NCBI RefSeq assembly: GCF_009811415.1
Contig: NZ_BLIG01000025.1
Span: 145,924 to 209,923, forward strand
Origin: Alteromonas sp. KUL106
GTDB taxonomy: Bacteria; Pseudomonadota; Gammaproteobacteria; Enterobacterales; Alteromonadaceae
Length of the DNA stretch: 64,000 nt
Direction: 5' to 3'
Notes under the pieces: model-generated
Seen by the model: the letters and a program-made list of their open reading frames with translations, nothing else
Told to the model about the DNA's origin: nothing
Database searches by the model: none
Position numbers and translations under genes: made by a program
Part shown: positions 56,888 through 64,000 of the stretch, in pieces
How the letters are laid out: each line of letters starts with the position of its first letter
Position numbering within the stretch: position 1 is the stretch's first letter

Positions 56888-57218
56888 TTACTCTTTCCTC
56901 TACTTGGTGATAAGCCAAATGCTCGGGCGTTGTTTGTAAGCGTACGCACTTGTTAATATCAATCAATGGTGTGACTAGTATTGAGTGATATTGCATTAAA
57001 TTGAGTTTGCTTGCAATATTTTTTAACGCGAAACGTTATGGATATAAGTTTTTAACTAACTTTAAGTTAATGAATTATGGTGTTTTTATTAATTTAAAAG
57101 TCTTCCATAAGCATTTTCATATATTAACATTAAAGTAACATATTAGTTGATATTGATTAACTTGTGATCTATCTTGCGCCTTTAATGATTGATAATGATT
57201 GTTTTAGGGAGAGGATAC
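56888..57218. promoter_or_regulatory. Divergent promoter region, DUF4861-rhaM / TonB receptor
   Basis: 331 bp, very AT-rich, no gene. It holds the 19-bp motif shared with the GH43 promoter (57185-57203) and a strong ribosome binding site GGGAGAGGA ahead of the receptor start at 57219. Confidence 0.5.
57185..57203. promoter_or_regulatory. Candidate operator: ATGATTG direct repeat, second copy
   Basis: ATGATTGATAATGATTGTT differs at one position from the motif at 15814-15832. It ends 15 bp before the receptor start codon, overlapping the leader just ahead of the ribosome binding site, a place where binding would block expression. Confidence 0.45.
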
Positions 57219-60200
57219 ATGTCATATGTTAGTACGAAAAAGTTGCGGTTGGCTGTCGCCATCTCATCAGCTATTGCTTGCTATTCTGCAGGAGCGCTCG
57301 CGCAGGATAAAGGCGCGAATGAGAATGCCGATCAACAGACTGAAGTAATAGAGGTTAGAGGAATTCGGAGTGCGCTCGCGAGTGCTTTGGCGGAAAAGCG
57401 CTCTGCGGATAGTATAAAAGAAGTTATTCAAGCTGAGGATATTGGTAAGTTGCCAGATCAGAACTTGGCGGAAGTATTAGAAAATGTCACGGGTGTTCAG
57501 ATCGACAGAACTGCTGGGGTGGGAACGGGTGTACAGATACGAGGTACAAACGCAAACCGAGTCGAGATAAACGGTGTATCCACTGTCGGAAGTGGAAACG
57601 GCCGTTCAGGTATTAGTTTTGACGATCTTCCAGCAGCACTGATTTCGTCACTAGAAGTTATCAAAGTGCCTACAGCAGAAACTGTCGAGGGCTCTGTAGG
57701 TGGAACGATAAATCTACGTACACTTAGAGGCCTTAGTTTAAACGAGCAACTGATTTCAATTCGTGCTCAAGCGGAAAACAGTGATTTGGCAGATGCTACT
57801 TCGCCGCGAGTATCTGCAACCTTTGGAGATAGCTTTGACACCGATTATGGGCGAGTCGGTTTGGTTCTCACTGGTAGCTACGCTGAGCAACAGGTTGCTT
57901 CGTTTGACCCACGTTTCGACAGGGACAGGGAAGTACTTCCCGATTCTGGTAGCGCTAGTGCAGAGTCTTTCCCTTTTTTAAGAACGCAGTTTTTAGACCA
58001 AGTTATTTCACGTTTTGAATACGAAACTAAGAACTTCACTGGCTCTCTGGAATTCGAGCCGATGGATAATTTAAGGTTATATTTTGATGCAACGGTAAAC
58101 CGTCAAGAACGCGCACAGAAAAGCTCTCGAGCATTTATTTCAGGTACCGGTGGAACGGCTGTCGTGGACAATACGGATAACACAGCGTTTGAAACTATTG
58201 ATTTAGGAACAATTGATGGGCCAAATGGACCTCTAGTTCTAGGTGAGGTTCAAGCTGTTTTAACAGGAATTCTGGGTGTAGGTGTTGATGCTAACAACAA
58301 TAATATCGATCCTAATCTAAGGACTAGCGTTAATACAGGCTCTCGTATTACAGACAGTGATGTATTCGCCACCGGTTTTGATCTTTTGTTAGACCGCCTG
58401 TCTCTCAAAGGTGAAGTGTCTTATTCGAGCTCAGATTCGGTTTTTCCTCGCTTAAATACAGAGCTCGATTTTATAAATCCAAACGGCCCACAACCGAGCG
58501 AGGGGCTGAGTATCGATAATGGTGTACCTGTAGAGTTTGATGCTTCGGGTCGCACGCTTCAATTCGGGATAGCTCAAAATGCTGAATTCGGCCCGTCGAG
58601 CCAAGACTTGCTAAACCCAGCTAACTATGCGCTTCGTGGTGTCGGAGTGGGTCGAAGTACTCAAGAAAATTCCGAAACCGCGTTTAGATTAGATGGAGAT
58701 TACGATATCTCTGATCTAAACCCGTATTTTTCGGGCATTAAAGCAGGATTGAGATGGAATAAAAATAAGGCAGAAAGTAATGATATAAATACTAACTCAA
58801 ACTTTTCTAATCCTAATTCAGCATTCTATAGACCAAGGGCTGATCTGTTTTCAAATATTATTTCTGCTGGTCCATCAAACTTTAATGATGCTGATGGAAG
58901 ACGCTTGTATATTGCTGACTACCTTACCGTAGACGGTGACTTATCATTTAACAACCCAGACCAAGTTTTGACTGCTATTAATAACGCCATAGCTGAGAAT
59001 AATGCTGCTCAAATTGCAAATGGAAATATATCAGAGCCATATCCGTCATTGGCACAACCTGAGCTTCAGCTAGATTCATTTTTTGATATTGAAGAAGAGA
59101 CAACAGCTTTGTATTTGCAAGGAGATTATTTCTTTTATATCAATGATATTACTTTTCGCGGAAATGTTGGGGTTCGTTACGTTAGTACAGATATCACTTC
59201 AGTAGGTAACAACATAGAGAATGGTGAAGTAACTGGCCTGCGCGAAGAAAATGCTTCTTATGACTATTATCTGCCAAGATTCAATATTGCGTCTGAAGTT
59301 ATCGATGATTTAGTAATTCGAGCTGGTGTTGCTAAAGACATTCGAAGACCCAACTTCGATAACCTTTCAACATCAATTAACTTTCCGGGAGGAGCCGGCG
59401 CCGCAGTAAGAGTGGGTAACCCAGCTTTAACACCAGAAGAAGTTATTTCTTACGATCTATCTGCCGAATACTACTTCTCTGACTCAAGTTTTGTAAGCGT
59501 AGGCGTCTTCCACAAAGAAAGAACGGATATTTTTGCCGCAGTCCGTGATAATCCAGAAGAACCTATTGGAGAGAATGGTCAAATTGAGCGGGATATAACC
59601 GCTCCATGTGAAGGTGGCGGGATATTCAATCCCACTGTCACTGATAGGAATGTTTGGTCGTCTGTACCTGGTACGGGGATTTGTGTTCCACTCCAAACAA
59701 CAATTAACTTGCCAAATGAAGAGACTCAAACTGGTATTGAATTTGCGTTTCAACATGACCTATCTGAATATGAAGAAGAGCTTGGATGGGCGTCTGGTTT
59801 TGGGGTAATAGCAAACTATACTTATCAAGAGGCAGGCGCCGGTATTGAGACTTTCCGTCCTGCTACTGGGGATGCAAATGCGCTTAACAAATTGTTGGGT
59901 CGTACGGATACAAACCAATCTACACCGACATTAGCTGACGATATTGTAGAAGAACGAATTGAGTTGGAAGATCTATCTCAAAATGCTTACAACATTACGT
60001 TGTTTTACGATAAGTATGATCTCAGTGTGCGAGCAAGATATACATGGCGTTCAGCATTTAAAACTGGTGAGTTGATCAGTTTTGATATGCCGCGAATTGT
60101 TGATGATAGAGCGCAGCTTAATATGAGCGTAAGCTATGATATAAACGACACGTTCACCGTTGGTCTTGATGGTATCAACCTACTTCGCGAGGACCGTACT

Positions 60201-60287
60201 GAGTGGTGTGTAAATGAAGGTGCGTTGCTTTGTGCACAAGGGTTAACTGACAGACGCATTGTGTTAGGGGTTACAGCAAACCTTTAA
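57219..60287 (+). CDS. TonB-dependent receptor (second copy)
   Basis: 1022 aa. Signal peptide (to GALAQ), TonB box TEVIEVRGIRS, a plug (LPDQNLAEVLENVTGVQIDR, VQIRGTNANRVEING, ETVEGSVGGTINLRT), and a large barrel. The C-terminus is RIVLGVTANL, ending in Leu rather than the more usual aromatic. It belongs to the same TonB-Xanth-Caul type as the first receptor but is clearly a different lineage and probably imports other oligosaccharides. ATG at 57219 is chosen for its strong ribosome binding site. A terminator follows, and the ulvan locus seems to end here. Confidence 0.93.
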   Translation: MSYVSTKKLRLAVAISSAIACYSAGALAQDKGANENADQQTEVIEVRGIRSALASALAEKRSADSIKEVIQAEDIGKLPDQNLAEVLENVTGVQIDRTAGVGTGVQIRGTNANRVEINGVSTVGSGNGRSGISFDDLPAALISSLEVIKVPTAETVEGSVGGTINLRTLRGLSLNEQLISIRAQAENSDLADATSPRVSATFGDSFDTDYGRVGLVLTGSYAEQQVASFDPRFDRDREVLPDSGSASAESFPFLRTQFLDQVISRFEYETKNFTGSLEFEPMDNLRLYFDATVNRQERAQKSSRAFISGTGGTAVVDNTDNTAFETIDLGTIDGPNGPLVLGEVQAVLTGILGVGVDANNNNIDPNLRTSVNTGSRITDSDVFATGFDLLLDRLSLKGEVSYSSSDSVFPRLNTELDFINPNGPQPSEGLSIDNGVPVEFDASGRTLQFGIAQNAEFGPSSQDLLNPANYALRGVGVGRSTQENSETAFRLDGDYDISDLNPYFSGIKAGLRWNKNKAESNDINTNSNFSNPNSAFYRPRADLFSNIISAGPSNFNDADGRRLYIADYLTVDGDLSFNNPDQVLTAINNAIAENNAAQIANGNISEPYPSLAQPELQLDSFFDIEEETTALYLQGDYFFYINDITFRGNVGVRYVSTDITSVGNNIENGEVTGLREENASYDYYLPRFNIASEVIDDLVIRAGVAKDIRRPNFDNLSTSINFPGGAGAAVRVGNPALTPEEVISYDLSAEYYFSDSSFVSVGVFHKERTDIFAAVRDNPEEPIGENGQIERDITAPCEGGGIFNPTVTDRNVWSSVPGTGICVPLQTTINLPNEETQTGIEFAFQHDLSEYEEELGWASGFGVIANYTYQEAGAGIETFRPATGDANALNKLLGRTDTNQSTPTLADDIVEERIELEDLSQNAYNITLFYDKYDLSVRARYTWRSAFKTGELISFDMPRIVDDRAQLNMSVSYDINDTFTVGLDGINLLREDRTEWCVNEGALLCAQGLTDRRIVLGVTANL

Positions 60288-60316
60288 TAAATTTTTCGAC
60301 TATTGAGTTCGTTAAC

Positions 60317-60350
60317 AAAATCCACCTCTAGTTCTAGAGGTGGATTTTTT
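60317..60350 (+). terminator. Rho-independent terminator after the second TonB receptor
   Basis: AAATCCACCTCTAG and its reverse complement meet at a short TT centre and end in TTTTTT, 30 bp after the stop codon. Confidence 0.9.
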
Positions 60351-60392
60351 AGTTTTACTTAGTGAAGTAAACGGACAGCTTATTATGTAAAT

Positions 60393-60659
60393 TCAAGTTA
60401 CTAAATAATTTTTCGACAGTACGTGAATCACGTTTTGGTTATCGGTATACCCTAACTGTAATTGAACTAGGCCATTGCCGCGAACCAGGTAAAACTGAAC
60501 TGTCGGTGATGTTTCATCAATGGTAGGGCGTCTATAGAAGTCTAGACGCTGCAACCAATTGCAGATAGATTCTCCAAAAGTACACAACCAGCTTTTGAAT
60601 AACGCGATATTGTTGAGAGACGCCCTTCTACTTTTAATAGTAGTTGGTTTGCAAACCAT
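60393..60659 (-). CDS. Small protein of unknown function, doubtful
   Basis: 88 codons with ATG at 60659 and AAAGAG six bases upstream on the minus strand. The product has a Cys/Trp-rich middle (FKSWLCTFGESICNWLQRL) and a C-terminal part VQFYLVRGNGLVQLQLGY that could be a beta hairpin. I recognise no family. It lies between the end of the ulvan locus and the AbiE pair and might be a remnant of a larger gene. Confidence 0.3.
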   Translation of the reverse strand: MVCKPTTIKSRRASLNNIALFKSWLCTFGESICNWLQRLDFYRRPTIDETSPTVQFYLVRGNGLVQLQLGYTDNQNVIHVLSKNYLVT

Positions 60660-60833
60660 TAAAGCTCTTTATTGCTAACTGTTTTCTCAATTATTTACAA
60701 AAAAACTATTTCGTCAAATGGCTGTGAATCACTAAGGTTTTATGTCTACACTAATTCGCCATAAAAGTGAAAATATGTAAATATAAATAATCATGCTATT
60801 ATCTTTACACAATTTCGCCAATATGGAGAAAAA

Positions 60834-61379
60834 GTGCAGATGAATTTCGCTTTAAAGGCCACTACAAAACTGCACAAAGCCATCAAAGACGGCCATTTCG
60901 GGATTTTTACAACTCATGATATCGCATTAGCGACAGAAGAAAGTGTAAATAATAACTTTCGGAAGAAACTGTCTAAAGGCGTTTCAAATGGGTGGCTATT
61001 GAAAGTTTGCCGAGACATGTATACGTTACCTAACAATGAGCCAACAAAGCGAGGCGTGCTTGAATATATCGCCTGTCGCCTGCACTGGGATAAATTCATA
61101 TACGTCAGCTTAGAAAGCGAGCTTTCAAGACAAGGGATAATATCGCAAGTTCCTTTTGGTTACCTTACGGTTATGACACAAGGGCGAAGTGGCAAAGTAG
61201 AAACGCGATATGGGACCGTTGAGTTCACTCACACTAGCCGTAAAAAACTGACCGAGGCAGATGTTTATTATGACCCCGATGCACGGATTTTTAGGGCCAG
61301 AGCAAAGCGGGCGATTGCTGATTTAAAGCGGGTCGGGAGGAATGTGAACATGATTAATAAGGAGGTCATTAATGATTAG
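60834..61379 (+). CDS. abiEi: AbiEi-type antitoxin/transcriptional regulator
   Basis: 181 aa. N-terminal winged helix (FGIFTTHDIALATEESVNNNF; KKLSKGVSNGWLLKVCRDMY) followed by the AbiEi antitoxin domain (YIACRLHWDKFIYVSLESELSRQGII, YGTVEFTHTSR). The family represses its own operon and counteracts the AbiEii toxin in a type IV system known from phage-resistance loci. GTG at 60834 (GGAGA five bases upstream) and ATG at 60840 are both possible starts. The toxin gene overlaps its end by eight bases. Confidence 0.88.
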   Translation: MQMNFALKATTKLHKAIKDGHFGIFTTHDIALATEESVNNNFRKKLSKGVSNGWLLKVCRDMYTLPNNEPTKRGVLEYIACRLHWDKFIYVSLESELSRQGIISQVPFGYLTVMTQGRSGKVETRYGTVEFTHTSRKKLTEADVYYDPDARIFRARAKRAIADLKRVGRNVNMINKEVIND

Positions 61380-62271
61380 TGCTTTAGTCACCCGAGCAAT
61401 TGAGAACAACCCGCAACTAATAGGTTTGGAAGATGTCGTAGAAAAAGAGATTGTACATCATGAACTGCTGAATATTTTGCATAAAGAAGGGTTTTTGCAA
61501 CATCTCACGTTTGTCGGTGGAACAGCTCTGCGCCTTTGCTATGGCTCCAACCGGTTGTCAGAGGATTTAGATTTCACTGGGGGAGCGCACTTTTCACTGA
61601 AGGACTTCTCCTCACTATCGTCTGATATAGAGTCAAATTTACAAAATAAATTTATGCTGGACGTTAATGTGCGCGAGCCTGTTATAGACCACGGTGACAC
61701 CTCTACGTGGAAAGTGACTATAATCAAAAATCCTAGGCGACCGGACTTACCTTCACAGAAAATGCACATCGATATTTGCCGCTATGAGTCGTTTGACAAG
61801 GTGCGACGCCCTGCTAAAAATTTCTACGAAGTAGACTCACCAATCGAAGGTTTGCCAATTCCTGTGCAAAGCGCTAAAGAAATACTTGCCGACAAGCTAA
61901 TTGCGTTAGCGTTTCGAGAGCGCCGGATTAAACCCCGCGACGTATGGGACTTGGCATGGCTAAGCCAACAGGATGTGCCAATTGAAGCGTCGCTGGTGGA
62001 AAAGAAGCTTGAGATGCGTGGTAAAGCTCAAGATGAATTCTTCGATAATTTAGAGACTCACCGTGGCTTTATTTTAGCGTCGGATGAAACAAAGTCAGAC
62101 TTTAAAAGAGAAATGTCCAGATTTGTCCCTAAAGATATTCGAGAACGTACTCTTGACCGTAAAGAATTTTGGCCATATGTGGGCGAAACGATAGCAGCAC
62201 AGATTGAAACTATTGGTGCAGCTCTGTCCGGTGGTAACACGAAGCGCCATGCTTCAGATATGAGTATGTAA
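61372..62271 (+). CDS. abiEii: AbiEii-type nucleotidyltransferase toxin
   Basis: 299 aa. Nucleotidyltransferase motif FVGGTALRLCYGSNRLSEDLDF (GG/ST...DxD, about 49-70 in the mature numbering) and, further on, KEILADKLIALAFRERRIKPRDVWDLAWL, the second conserved AbiEii block. The toxin is thought to transfer nucleotides to tRNA or related targets and stop growth on phage attack. A perfect AAGGAGGT lies six bases ahead of its ATG, inside the antitoxin gene, so both are made from one message. Confidence 0.92.
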   Translation: MISALVTRAIENNPQLIGLEDVVEKEIVHHELLNILHKEGFLQHLTFVGGTALRLCYGSNRLSEDLDFTGGAHFSLKDFSSLSSDIESNLQNKFMLDVNVREPVIDHGDTSTWKVTIIKNPRRPDLPSQKMHIDICRYESFDKVRRPAKNFYEVDSPIEGLPIPVQSAKEILADKLIALAFRERRIKPRDVWDLAWLSQQDVPIEASLVEKKLEMRGKAQDEFFDNLETHRGFILASDETKSDFKREMSRFVPKDIRERTLDRKEFWPYVGETIAAQIETIGAALSGGNTKRHASDMSM

Positions 62272-62960
62272 TTCAGTCATGTAAAAAAACTTTGGCGTTA
62301 ACCCATAACAAGGTTAAATCCATATTGACCCTCTAGTGTACGCTCGTTTCTGACACTTGTATCTTTATTACTCGAGTGGCGACTGTGCCGTTTGATGTCA
62401 AAGGCCATTTGGAGCTGCGCTACAATGCTCTCGGCTTATAGGCTGTGTTTTTATGTAACGAATTGAATCTGCGCGATCCGTTTTTACGCCTTTGAAAACT
62501 AGATTTTTGCTCAAAAAACGTATAATACCTTCGCATGGGTATGCGGTTTGCCAATTTGGGCACAAATCGATTTATATAGGGTAAAAATTAGAATTTGGAA
62601 AATGGATATAAAGTCTTTTATTGTTTTGCTTAGTGATGTAAGAGAAGCAGACTTAGGCTGTAACTATGTTCAAAATCAGCATTGAGTATTGCTTCTTAGA
62701 ATGATTTTTTAAGTGTATTCCATTCCGAAAACGGTAATCCGGCAGTAAAACCTAGTAGCAATTCAAATAGAGATGCAGAAAATGTTAAATTCCTGACTTA
62801 GTAGTACTAGCTCAGAACTGAAAAGAAAGTTACTCGATTTTCAAGATTCAGCTTTCATATTAGATTTAGTTTCGATTTGACCCGACAGGCAGCAAAAAGA
62901 CAAGGCGCAGACCTTTAGGGGGAAGCCTTTAAACTTCCGAATTGTGCCAGAAGCGGATAG
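62272..62960. other. Long intergenic region left of the cassette array
   Basis: About 690 bp between the toxin gene and the last attC site. I see no supported gene, no tRNA and no clear terminator. Weak inverted repeats such as AGAAGCA/TGCTTCT (about 62642 to 62696) are present. It is probably chromosomal flank or remains of a decayed cassette. Confidence 0.4.
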
Positions 62961-63066
62961 TGGGAACTTTTCATTAATTTGTACAGATGCGGAGGGCATA
63001 ATGGCGAGGTCGCCCTGCGTGTGTGCGTCCCAACGAAGGAAGTGTGTGTTAATTGAGTTGTTAGGC
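62961..63066 (-). other. attC site of the hypothetical-protein cassette
   Basis: On the minus strand it starts with GCCTAAC (an RYYYAAC box at 63066-63060), has the imperfect inner palindrome CAGGGCG...TGCCCT, and reaches GTTCCCA at 62967-62961 as the crossover side. The distance from the inner arm TGCCCT to the G of GTT is 31 bases, exactly as in the neighbouring site. The last box departs from GTTRRRY, as expected where an array joins other DNA. Confidence 0.7.
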
Positions 63067-63411
63067 CTTATTGATAAGTTATTCATGGCTATTAATAAAA
63101 CGTTGTAACTCATCTGAAAAGCCATTTACTTGCGTTGAGTCAAGAAGACCATCTGATTTCATTAATGCAAGTTGAAGCATAGCTTTGGATCTTGCATTGT
63201 AATCGAATATGTTGGCTATACGTTTATCGCTATTTTCCATCAACTTATACAAATAAAGATATTTTGCATGATTTGAAAGTTCGGGATTATCGATACCTTC
63301 ACGCAATTCGTCCAAAATTTGCTGGCAGCATTTATCTAATGCATCTGCCTTAACTTGTTTGAAGTGTTTCCAATCTGACTCTGAAATCATTTTTTACCTC
63401 TATAGGCCTAA
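62967..63411 (-). mobile_element. Integron-type gene cassette (conserved hypothetical protein)
   Basis: Bounded by G|TTAGGC at 63412/63411 and G|TTCCCA at 62967. It holds a single short gene starting 15 bp inside and ending just before its attC, the standard cassette layout. The TTAGGC start pairs with the GCCTAAC box of its own attC, as it must in the excised circle. Confidence 0.72.
63079..63390 (-). CDS. Cassette-borne conserved hypothetical protein
   Basis: 103 aa, soluble, mainly helical by composition (ISESDWKHFKQVKADALDKCC, YLYLYKLMENSDKRIANIF, SKAMLQLALMKSDGLL). I recall similar small proteins of unknown function in gammaproteobacteria but can name no family. The ATG has GAGGT upstream (TAGAGGTAAAAA), and the frame begins 15 bp into the cassette. 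Its stop lies about 13 bp before the attC box. Confidence 0.75.
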   Translation of the reverse strand: MISESDWKHFKQVKADALDKCCQQILDELREGIDNPELSNHAKYLYLYKLMENSDKRIANIFDYNARSKAMLQLALMKSDGLLDSTQVNGFSDELQRFINSHE

Positions 63412-63504
63412 CGCTAAGTTTTCGGGCGATAGCACTCAGGGCATTATAGCGAAGCTGCCCTGCGTGTTATTGTCCAGCGAGTGACTTTATTTATTTGTTA
63501 TATC
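63406..63504 (-). other. attC site of the DCC-protein cassette
   Basis: 99 bp. On the minus strand it reads GATATAAC (63504-63497), then a stem CACGCAGGGCA / TGCCCTGAGTG with apex GCTTCGCTATAA, and ends GTTAGGC (63412-63406, perfect GTTRRRY). The preceding gene's stop codon TAA lies inside the first box, a frequent feature of cassettes. Confidence 0.8.
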
Positions 63505-63928
63505 GCAAGACCTCTGAACCTCCCTAAGACCTTTTTATCGGGAATCTGACAATGCTTTGTACCACCGAAAAGCTTAATACGGTTGCGAGCAAAGATTTTG
63601 TAGAAGAAGTCTCTAAAAGAGCTCGGTAATATTTTAGTTACACCGAATAAAAACCAGAACCCAGTTAAGTCTTTTGCTATTTCTAATGCAGCGTCTGACC
63701 AAAGAAAAACGTGTCCGTTCTTGACCAACATAAAAGTATCAACACCTACAGTATCAACTTTATAGCGTTCGATTACTTCTTGAGCATATTCTGATTGCAT
63801 TGGTGAGAATATAAAACGTTCAGATTTGTCGCGCTTCAAAATAAAGGCGACAGCTCCATTACAGAAGTTACACACACCATCGTAAATAACTAAGTACTTT
63901 TCTTCCACTGAACTATCCCGCGATATAA
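63412..63928 (-). mobile_element. Integron-type gene cassette (DCC-family protein)
   Basis: Bounded by G|TTATATC at 63929/63928 and by the G at 63412 before TTAGGC. Its opening TTATATC is the complement of the GATATAA box of its own attC, as required for a cassette circle. It holds one gene in the same direction as the neighbouring cassette. Confidence 0.75.
63498..63908 (-). CDS. Cassette-borne DCC-family thiol-disulfide protein (DUF393)
   Basis: 136 aa. YLVIYDGVCNFCNGAV shows the DxxCxxC redox motif of DUF393, followed by FIFSPMQSEYAQEVI, FLWSDAALEIAKDL and a C-terminal YKIFARNR-IKLFGG stretch, all typical. Members are small soluble proteins thought to act in thiol-disulfide exchange; the precise role is unknown. 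GTG at 63908 with GGGA upstream keeps the gene inside the cassette. An earlier GTG at 63935 would start in the neighbouring attC and is less likely. The TAA stop is part of the attC box. Confidence 0.85.
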   Translation of the reverse strand: MEEKYLVIYDGVCNFCNGAVAFILKRDKSERFIFSPMQSEYAQEVIERYKVDTVGVDTFMLVKNGHVFLWSDAALEIAKDLTGFWFLFGVTKILPSSFRDFFYKIFARNRIKLFGGTKHCQIPDKKVLGRFRGLAI

Positions 63929-64000
63929 CACCCACACAAGGGGCAGTAACGCATGGGCTAAAGTCCGAGCGAAGCGACAGAGCCCATGTGTTGCTGTCCC
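63922..64000 (-). other. attC site of the next cassette, cut by the window edge
   Basis: The minus strand shows arms GGGACAGCAACACATGGGCT and AGCCCATGCGTTACTGCCCC around an apex with GCTTCGC, and ends in GTTATATC at 63929-63922. It is a long near-perfect stem with offset mismatches, as in attC. The outer box lies beyond 64000. Confidence 0.7.

Noticed and set aside
62841..63125. 94-codon minus-strand open frame
   Set aside because: It runs through the attC site and overlaps the end of the cassette gene; composition and lack of a ribosome binding site suggest chance.
62961..63928. Reading the cassette array on the plus strand
   Set aside because: The boxes pair equally well in either direction, but only the minus orientation puts genes in sense, with starts just after the crossover and a stop inside an attC box.
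1..64000. CRISPR arrays, tRNA or rRNA genes, insertion sequences, prophage
   Set aside because: No regularly spaced direct repeats, cloverleaf-like sequences, transposase motifs or phage structural genes were seen by eye.

Overview
The window looks like chromosomal DNA of a marine gammaproteobacterium of the Alteromonas/Paraglaciecola type (Alteromonadales). The reasons are moderate AT richness, many TonB-dependent receptors and surface lipoproteins, tryptophan-halogenase-like genes beside a receptor, a GlyGly-CTERM protease, and an enzyme set that fits breakdown of ulvan, the sulfated rhamnose/xylose/uronate polysaccharide of green algae. This is an inference from gene content; no rRNA or other taxonomic marker is present.

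Most of the window (1-5420 and about 14900-60290) is an ulvan utilization locus. Extracellular lyases: a PL24 ulvan lyase cut by the left edge, a PL25 ulvan lyase (47610-49067), a third BNR_4-type propeller with the same His/His/Tyr/Arg set (44766-46124), and a jelly-roll lyase of PL28-like appearance (20057-20887). Oligosaccharide trimming: unsaturated-uronyl hydrolases GH88 and GH105, an alpha-L-rhamnosidase GH78, GH43 and GH3 (probable xylosidases), a GH9 enzyme, and four S1 sulfatases with formylglycine motifs. Uptake: two TonB-dependent receptors. Sensing: a membrane AraC regulator and a NIT-domain chemoreceptor. Sugar handling: L-rhamnose mutarotase RhaM with a DUF4861 lipoprotein. The transhydrogenase operon pntAA-pntAB-pntB lies inside the locus. 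In the likely scheme lyases cut ulvan, sulfatases and GH88/GH105 clear the non-reducing ends, GH78/GH43/GH3 release rhamnose and xylose, and the receptors import fragments. Cytoplasmic rhamnose and uronate catabolism genes are not in the window.

Region 5688-14658 interrupts the locus with other genes: a large S8 protease, a response regulator, a GGDEF/EAL protein with a degenerate GGDEF part, an Lrp/AsnC regulator and a PEP-CTERM-like exported protein.

The right end (60300-64000) is accessory DNA: an AbiEi/AbiEii type IV toxin-antitoxin pair, then a minus-strand array of integron-type gene cassettes. Two complete cassettes (a conserved hypothetical protein and a DCC-family thiol-disulfide protein) and three attC sites can be seen, the last running off the right edge. 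No integrase gene is in the window.

Points that most deserve a second look: the third BNR_4 protein as a possible lyase outside PL24/PL25, the cassette array, the halogenase-fold gene that has lost its catalytic motifs between two intact paralogues, and a near-identical 19-bp motif in front of two locus genes 41 kb apart.
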